The translations under genes and the position numbers were made by a program. A DNA stretch of 64,000 nucleotides from Epinephelus fuscoguttatus (Eukaryota > Chordata > Actinopteri > Perciformes > Serranidae): assembly GCF_011397635.1 (NCBI RefSeq), contig NC_064759.1, positions 14,032,428 to 14,096,427 of the forward strand, given 5' to 3'. Below, in pieces: positions 59,201 through 64,000 of the stretch. Each line of letters opens with the position of its first letter. The first letter of the stretch is position 1. The notes beneath the pieces are model-generated. The model was not told the DNA's origin and made no database searches. It saw nothing but the letters and a program-made list of their open reading frames with translations.

Positions 59201-62200
59201 TGCAGAAGCGTAATGCATTCACTGAAAAGAAACCCTGCTCTTTTAGGTTTAGAAGGATACAGAATTTATTAGATTATTGTCTTGTTTACTCAGAAAAATA
59301 AGAGCAGAATTTCCTCCCATTAAAACATTTCCCAGAACTCAGAGACAATAATCTCATTGATGTATAAAACAGAGCCCTTTCTTTTCCTCAAGTGAAGTCT
59401 TTTCCTCAATCTGCCAAAAGACAAAGAAGATGAAACAGCAATGCACACCTAAAGCAGGAAGTACCGTGACATTTCAACCGTTAAATTATGCAGGAAAATT
59501 CACCAGAATGCAGGAAATGAAGTGCTTGATGCTCCACGTTTATTATGGGACGACCCCCAGACCCCTTGCTTATTCACTCCCACTCTAAATATCGAAAAAG
59601 AGAAAAACACAGCTAAACCTTTGACACAAATTAACTCCTGTTTCCTGCTGCTGGGCCTCCTGTTGTCTTTCAGACACGCTCTGGACTTCCCTGATGCCCT
59701 GTCTCTCCTGGAGGAGGCAGAGGGAGCTCCTGACCCTTTATTCGGAGTGATGAGCATGCAGGAAGCCATGCCCAGCCCCAACACACTGATACAGGTACCC
59801 GAATACCCACATAAGACACTTGAAAGCAAAGATAAAGCTGGAAATCATGTAAATAAATGAGTGTACTTGTCTGTGTTTCTCAGATGGGTCAGGAGTATCT
59901 GAGGGGAGCCTCTCCTGAGCATCCTGAGCTGACTCCTCCAACTGCTGCCGCTGCAGGAGCGAGCGGTAAGATGACTCAGTGTGCTGTAATGACATTAAAT
60001 AATGGTGTCTTCAGGGCACTGAGTGATTGCAGCAGCAGAAAATAAAATTTCCCGTTGAAAGTAACTTGAAATAATAAATGAACCGCCAGATAATGAATGT
60101 AATGAAATGTCCAGAGAGAATTATTACTGAATGAGGGTTAACTTGAGATTTCTTGAATTAATAACACAATACTATAATTCATTCATACAATTCAAAGACT
60201 TTAAGTGAAGCAAAACGTACATCAAGCTGATTAATAATTAGGCGTTCTTACAATTTCACATAAACCTCTGAATATATATTTGCACAGAGGGAGGACTGTT
60301 TTTCATCCCCTCTCACTTTCACTCAAAACATGTTGAGAAAAGATCTTTTTAAAGTGGAAATAGATACTTTTGTGTTTGCAAGTTGTATTATTATTGATGC
60401 CACTGTTGCCAAGACAACTGGATCGCTTTCTGTTTCTCCAAAGACGAGCAACTGTCACAGTTTCCACAGTTCCTTGGTTGTTCCACTGTCCACCATTTTC
60501 ACTACTGGGGATAGAAAAGAACTTTCACTGATTCTATTTGATAGCTGATGATAGCTACCAAAAGTGCAAAAGTGCTGTCATCTTCCTGTTTTGGTTGCAC
60601 AGTGGTTAACGCACTTCCTTTGTACTGTAAATGGAGCCTTCGCGTTTCTGGGAGAACGTACTTGATGGCAGACAGACTTGCATAGTGAAAGCGAGGATTA
60701 TAGGGAACCAGTCTAAACAAGCGTGTCCATTTCCTCTTTAATGTCTAGTAAGCAGTGTTCTAGTCAAGAACACCTAAACTGAGACCAAGTCATGGCCAAG
60801 ACCAGACCAGTGCGAGTCCCAATGTGTGGAACATGCAAGCAATAGACGGCCCTCAAATTCATCTGAGAGATCCACATTCCCATAAAACAGATCCACAGAA
60901 AACAAATGAAGGTTTCTCTTCGTTCAGCTCCTTTACTGACACACTGTATGTATGTCCATCCATCCATTTTCAACCACTTATCCAAAGCTGGGTTGCGAGG
61001 GCAGCAGGCTGAGCAAAGTATTCCAGACGTCCAGACGAACCACCTCAACTGACCCCTTACAACGCGAAGGAGCAGCAGCTCTACTCCGAGCTCCTTCCGG
61101 ATGTCTGAGTTCCTCACCTTTTCGCTAAGGCTGACCTCAGCCACCCCACGGAGGAAACTCATTTCCGCTGCTTGTATCAGCAATCTCATTCTTTCGGTCA
61201 CTGCCCAGAGCTCATGACCTTAGGTGAGGGTTGGGATGTAAATGGACAAGTAAGTCAAAAGCTTTGCCTTCCGGCTCAGCTCCCTTCTCATCCCGACAGT
61301 CTGGCACAGTGCACACATCACTGCAGACGCCAGCCTGCCCTCACTCTAAACAAGACCCTGGGATACTTGAACTACTTGGGGCAGTAACTCACTCCACGAC
61401 TCTGTATGTATAAGTGCATCTCCTCTAACATGTCAAGTGGCAGGTGCACTGAGATGTAACCACTTTAAATATGGTCAAGGACTTGCTATCTTTCTACGTC
61501 TGTACTTTTTAAACAGAAAACACACATTTTATAATGTGATGTTTACTGGAAAGAGCATTTAATATAGCCAACAGCAAGTAGATTGTCATTAGCGAGGGTC
61601 ATTTTCCAGAATCATTCAGCTCCCTGGTGATCTCCCTACAGCCATCTGCCCCCTTATTTACACTTGTCTTTTTTTGTGTGTTAAATAAGGGGTTGTTGTG
61701 TCGATAACTCTTCATTTCAACTTCCTGAATCAGACATTCTTAGTCCATTGCAGCACGTTCAAAATACCAAGTCCTCAAGACTGAGTAATAATGCTGTTGA
61801 TTCTGAGACTGAGACCAACCTGAGAACAACAGCACTGCCAGTATGACCAAATGAATGATTACAGCAAGTATGTTTGACATGCTAATTGCATCATTATATG
61901 ATTATCAGCGTTAATTAAACGTCAGCTGAAACACAAAAACATGCTCAGAAACGTACAGTGTGTCAGACTGAATGCAGAGACACACAGAGCACAAAATACC
62001 AGCAGGTCACAGAAATAGACCGAGCCGAGAGATACTGCGGGTCAGGGCAGAACACGCTGCCTTCCACAACATCTTCCTAATTGGCTGAGAGGTGTCAGGA
62101 AGTGTTGTGTAGCCGCATGTCACCCGGCACAAGAGAGCACTTTAATTGCAGCTTGATTAGTTGGGTCCTCTCCCGCTGGTTTTTATGTAGCTGTTGAAAT

Positions 62201-62961
62201 CATGGCGACTTCTCTTTGCTTTTTTATTAATGTCATCCCTCAGATGTAACTGCATCTCCAGACACCATCACTCTGAGAGAGACTGAGCCTGTCGCTATCC
62301 CTGTCGCAGAGGTACAGCTGTCAAAAGGAGCTCATGCAAAGACGTACATATTTTTGTTTCCTGCTGGTCTCCACTTACATCTGTCTCCTCTTTTCTTTCT
62401 TCTCACTGCTAGTATGAGGGAGAGGAGCTTGTCGATCATCATCCAGACACTATTGATTTGCTCATGGCCCAGACAGATCACTTTCCAGAAGGTGCGTGGC
62501 AAAACTTGCAGCCGCTTTTTCTCGTCAGAAAACAAGATAGACATGTGTTTTCTTCCTTTAACCTTTTTGCTAACAGGTGATTTGGAGCTGCCGAGAGAAG
62601 AAGTGGCACCAGGAGAGCAGGACATAGAGATGGAAAGGGGGGAAGGAACGGAAGACCTGGAGAAAGACAGAACAAAAGATGTCACAGGATCCACTATTGA
62701 GTAAATTATACAGATGTGCATGGAAACATCTGCACACACAGACCCAAACAAGCGCACACTGACTGTGTTTCTTCCTGTGTCAGACTACAGCCCACCACTC
62801 TGTCCAGTGAGGACGCCATGTTGTTGCCTCAGGAGGAGCCGGGCCTGTCTGTGGAGAAGCCTGGACCCCCCTCAGACCAGCTCACCCCTGTCTCTATGCC
62901 CGCCCCCCCCTCGCCACCATCTGAAGCAGAGGAATGGCAGCGACCAGCTCCGCAGGCAGAG
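56279..62961 (+). CDS. rec8: Meiotic cohesin REC8, N-terminal part (continues past window)
   Basis: REC8 is the meiosis-specific kleisin that closes the SMC1-SMC3 cohesin ring and is cut by separase. Exons: 56279-56334, 58546-58614, 58703-58845, 58922-58997, 59674-59794, 59884-59965, 62244-62311, 62413-62491, 62577-62700, 62784-62961, together 332 codons in phase. The start MFYYPAVLKRHTGCFSTIWL, then VPPPQPGLPRPRFSLYLSSQ, is diagnostic for REC8; RAD21 and RAD21L lack the PPQPGLPRPRFSLY block. DPLFGVMSM and the acidic, Pro-rich middle also match. The N-terminal kleisin domain (about aa 1-110), which contacts SMC3, is complete. The C-terminal winged helix that binds SMC1 lies beyond the window. 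The donor after 62961 (GGTGCCA) is non-ideal but in phase. Fish paralogue a or b is unresolved. Confidence 0.9.
57540..58055 (-). mobile_element. LINE fragment, L2/CR1/Rex-type reverse transcriptase
   Basis: Translated on the minus strand, the segment gives NTDKTKEIITDLRRR, then a linker, then FKLLGTHISEDLTWSHNT, the conserved RT palm/thumb region of L2/CR1-type LINEs. It has an in-frame stop and lacks the rest of the element. The 3' end, near 57545, has short ATTCAAG repeats. It lies in REC8 intron 1. Confidence 0.7.
58060..58322. mobile_element. hAT end fragment
   Basis: The right end (AATGAATTGTTAGTTGCAGC then CCTAG) and the internal CAATCAATC/AATTAATT motifs match the family of the hAT element at 18987-19763. 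The left end is absent. Confidence 0.55.
60551..60720 (+). repeat. Dispersed repeat copy 2
   Basis: The second copy of the sequence at 54868-55042, about three quarters identical by eye over 170 bp. It lies in REC8 intron 6. No inverted or retroposon-type ends were found. Confidence 0.6.
60955..61330 (-). mobile_element. Non-LTR retrotransposon 3' fragment
   Basis: On the minus strand the translation contains VTERMRLLIQAAEMSFLRGV, SLSEKVRNSDIRKELGVE and LRWF. This matches the C-terminal part of the reverse transcriptase polyprotein of a fish LINE family. The element's 3' end is marked by TGGA repeats (the + strand TCCATCCATCCA at 60957-60968). The family name (RTE-like or related) is not certain. 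Stops and frame breaks show it is dead. Confidence 0.7.
61331..62243 (+). other. Remaining part of REC8 intron 6
   Basis: No coding exon, RNA gene or bounded repeat was recognised between the LINE fragment and the next REC8 exon. Confidence 0.5.
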
Positions 62962-63171
62962 GTGCCATTGTTTGTGGTTTTTCTTCAAACTGACGTGCGA
63001 GCACAAACAATTCTTTTAAATTAATTTCACACTGATAAAGCAGCAGGAGGCTCACTCTCTAATCACCTGCCACATCTGCAGTTAGAAATGTTGAAAATAA
63101 TTCACATTAGTCCATCTAGCTTGTACACATAAAATACACAGTAGTGGAAGAAGTACTAGGATCTTTTACTT

Positions 63172-64000
63172 AAAGGGCCAGTGTGTAATATTTGGCATGG
63201 TTCATTGTCAATCTGAATCTGAATCTGAATATTCTACCATTAATATGTTTATACAAGTATATGATCGCTATAAAATAAAATTTGTTTGGTTTTCGTAGCC
63301 TTATAATATATATATATAGCAAGGGCCTTGCTTTAGAGAGATTGCCATCTTGCGCCACCATGTATGTAAGGCAGCCCGAGCGGACAGTCCAGCCAGCCGG
63401 AGAACGTGTTTCGCGTGTGTAAATGAACCAACGAAGACAGCGGAAGGAAGGAAGAAGGAGGAGGAAACAGCAGAGTGTTAGTAGTTCGTCGACAGAGAGT
63501 AGTGAAAAGTTTTTTTAGTTATAAAGTTTGCGAATGGACCACACTTACCACGCAACAGGAGAGAATGAACCCGAACCGTCATCTGCGAGGAAAAGAAGAC
63601 GCAACTTCACTCCTTGTGATGCACTCTCTGCGGCGCTTTTCCTCCTGATGATATATCTCTCCAACAATGGCAGCAGTAGCACCGAATCCCATTCTGTGCA
63701 TTCAGCCTCTCTTCTCGCCCGCTCAGCATCAAACACATGGAGTTCCTCATCTGTATGCTCCGACTCAAACAGGTATGGCTCTGGGTCTGTGTCCGCTACA
63801 AGAAACTCTTCAAAATTGCATTCAAAGTCGTCCATTGCAGCTACTATAGTCCAGAGATATCGCTAGGCTAAATAAACAGCTGAGCCCTGTTTACCGGCTA
63901 CGCTGTCAGTCAGTGTGGCGGAGCAGAGAGGGGAGGGGGGGTCCCCACTCGGTATGGTAAACGAGTATGTGTGTAAAGTTATGAAGTGTGTCTGTTATGC
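63172..64000 (-). mobile_element. Repeat element carrying a gene-like ORF, cut by the window edge
   Basis: The left boundary reads AAGGGCCAGTGTGTAATATT, an end I recognise from common fish transposable repeats. The right end lies outside the window. The interior contains an AATCTG microsatellite (63211-63230) and, on the minus strand, a 96-codon ORF. It is placed in REC8 intron 10. Confidence 0.5.
63545..63835 (-). CDS. Possible captured gene fragment, acidic 96-aa ORF
   Basis: The ORF starts MDDFECNFEEFLVADTDPEP and continues YLFESEHTDEELHVFDAERA. The PYLFE..TDEEL..RE pattern resembles the N-terminal lead of fish proteins with a P2X7-type intracellular (Cys-rich) domain, but this is recalled similarity only. 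The Cys-rich zinc-binding part is absent, so at best it is a first exon or a truncated copy inside a mobile element. Codon content looks normal and there is no poly-A tail. It could also be chance. Confidence 0.35.
   Translation of the reverse strand: MDDFECNFEEFLVADTDPEPYLFESEHTDEELHVFDAERARREAECTEWDSVLLLPLLERYIIRRKSAAESASQGVKLRLLFLADDGSGSFSPVAW

Noticed and set aside
63354-63868. A plus-strand gene at the right edge (frame 63528-63866)
   Set aside because: It is Ser-rich and complementary to the better-looking minus-strand ORF, with no family similarity.

Overview
The window reads as nuclear DNA of a ray-finned fish, probably a percomorph. Vertebrate genes are split by GT-AG introns. The many mobile elements are of kinds common in teleosts: Tc1/mariner, hAT, PIF/Harbinger-like and piggyBac-like elements, tRNA-derived SINEs and non-LTR retrotransposon fragments. 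The AC/GT microsatellites also fit. I saw no bacterial genes, CRISPR arrays, rRNA or functional tRNA genes.

Five host genes lie head to tail on the + strand. (1) The 3' part of ceramide synthase 2 (CERS2, coding 655-7414). (2) Complete ARNT, the bHLH-PAS partner of AHR and HIF-alpha (13127-30395; 21 coding exons, 792 aa). (3) A one-exon 62-aa cortexin-domain microprotein of the CTXND family (34118-34306). (4) Complete SETDB1, the H3K9 methyltransferase (37633-55313; 25 coding exons, 1252 aa). (5) The first ten coding exons of the meiotic cohesin REC8 (56279-62961, 332 aa), which continues past the window. All exon joins were made by hand from GT/AG sites, reading phase and family similarity; the summed coding lengths of ARNT (2379 nt) and SETDB1 (3759 nt) are exact multiples of three.

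CERS2, ARNT, a cortexin-domain gene and SETDB1 also lie together on human 1q21.3 as far as I recall, so this is an old vertebrate neighbourhood. I remember the human genes as lying on mixed strands, whereas here all are co-oriented. REC8 beside SETDB1 would be a fish-side arrangement. The genes do not form one pathway: lipid synthesis, hypoxia/xenobiotic transcription, a neuronal-type membrane peptide, heterochromatin and meiosis.

Much of the non-coding sequence is mobile DNA, and several elements can be delimited to the base by inverted ends plus target-site duplications: a Tc1 element with an intact 351-codon transposase (20937-22566), a decayed Tc1 (43051-44566), hAT-type elements with 8-bp duplications (11318-11547, 18987-19763), a TTAA-flanked piggyBac-like element carrying a nested SINE (23936-25103), several 3-bp-duplication elements, one keeping a Harbinger transposase fragment, and a nested pair in a CERS2 intron. 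I found no convincing undescribed multi-gene system. The best leads are the CTXND microgene, the live-looking Tc1 copy, the nested insertions, the long degenerate repeat in ARNT intron 17 and a gene-fragment-bearing element at the right edge.
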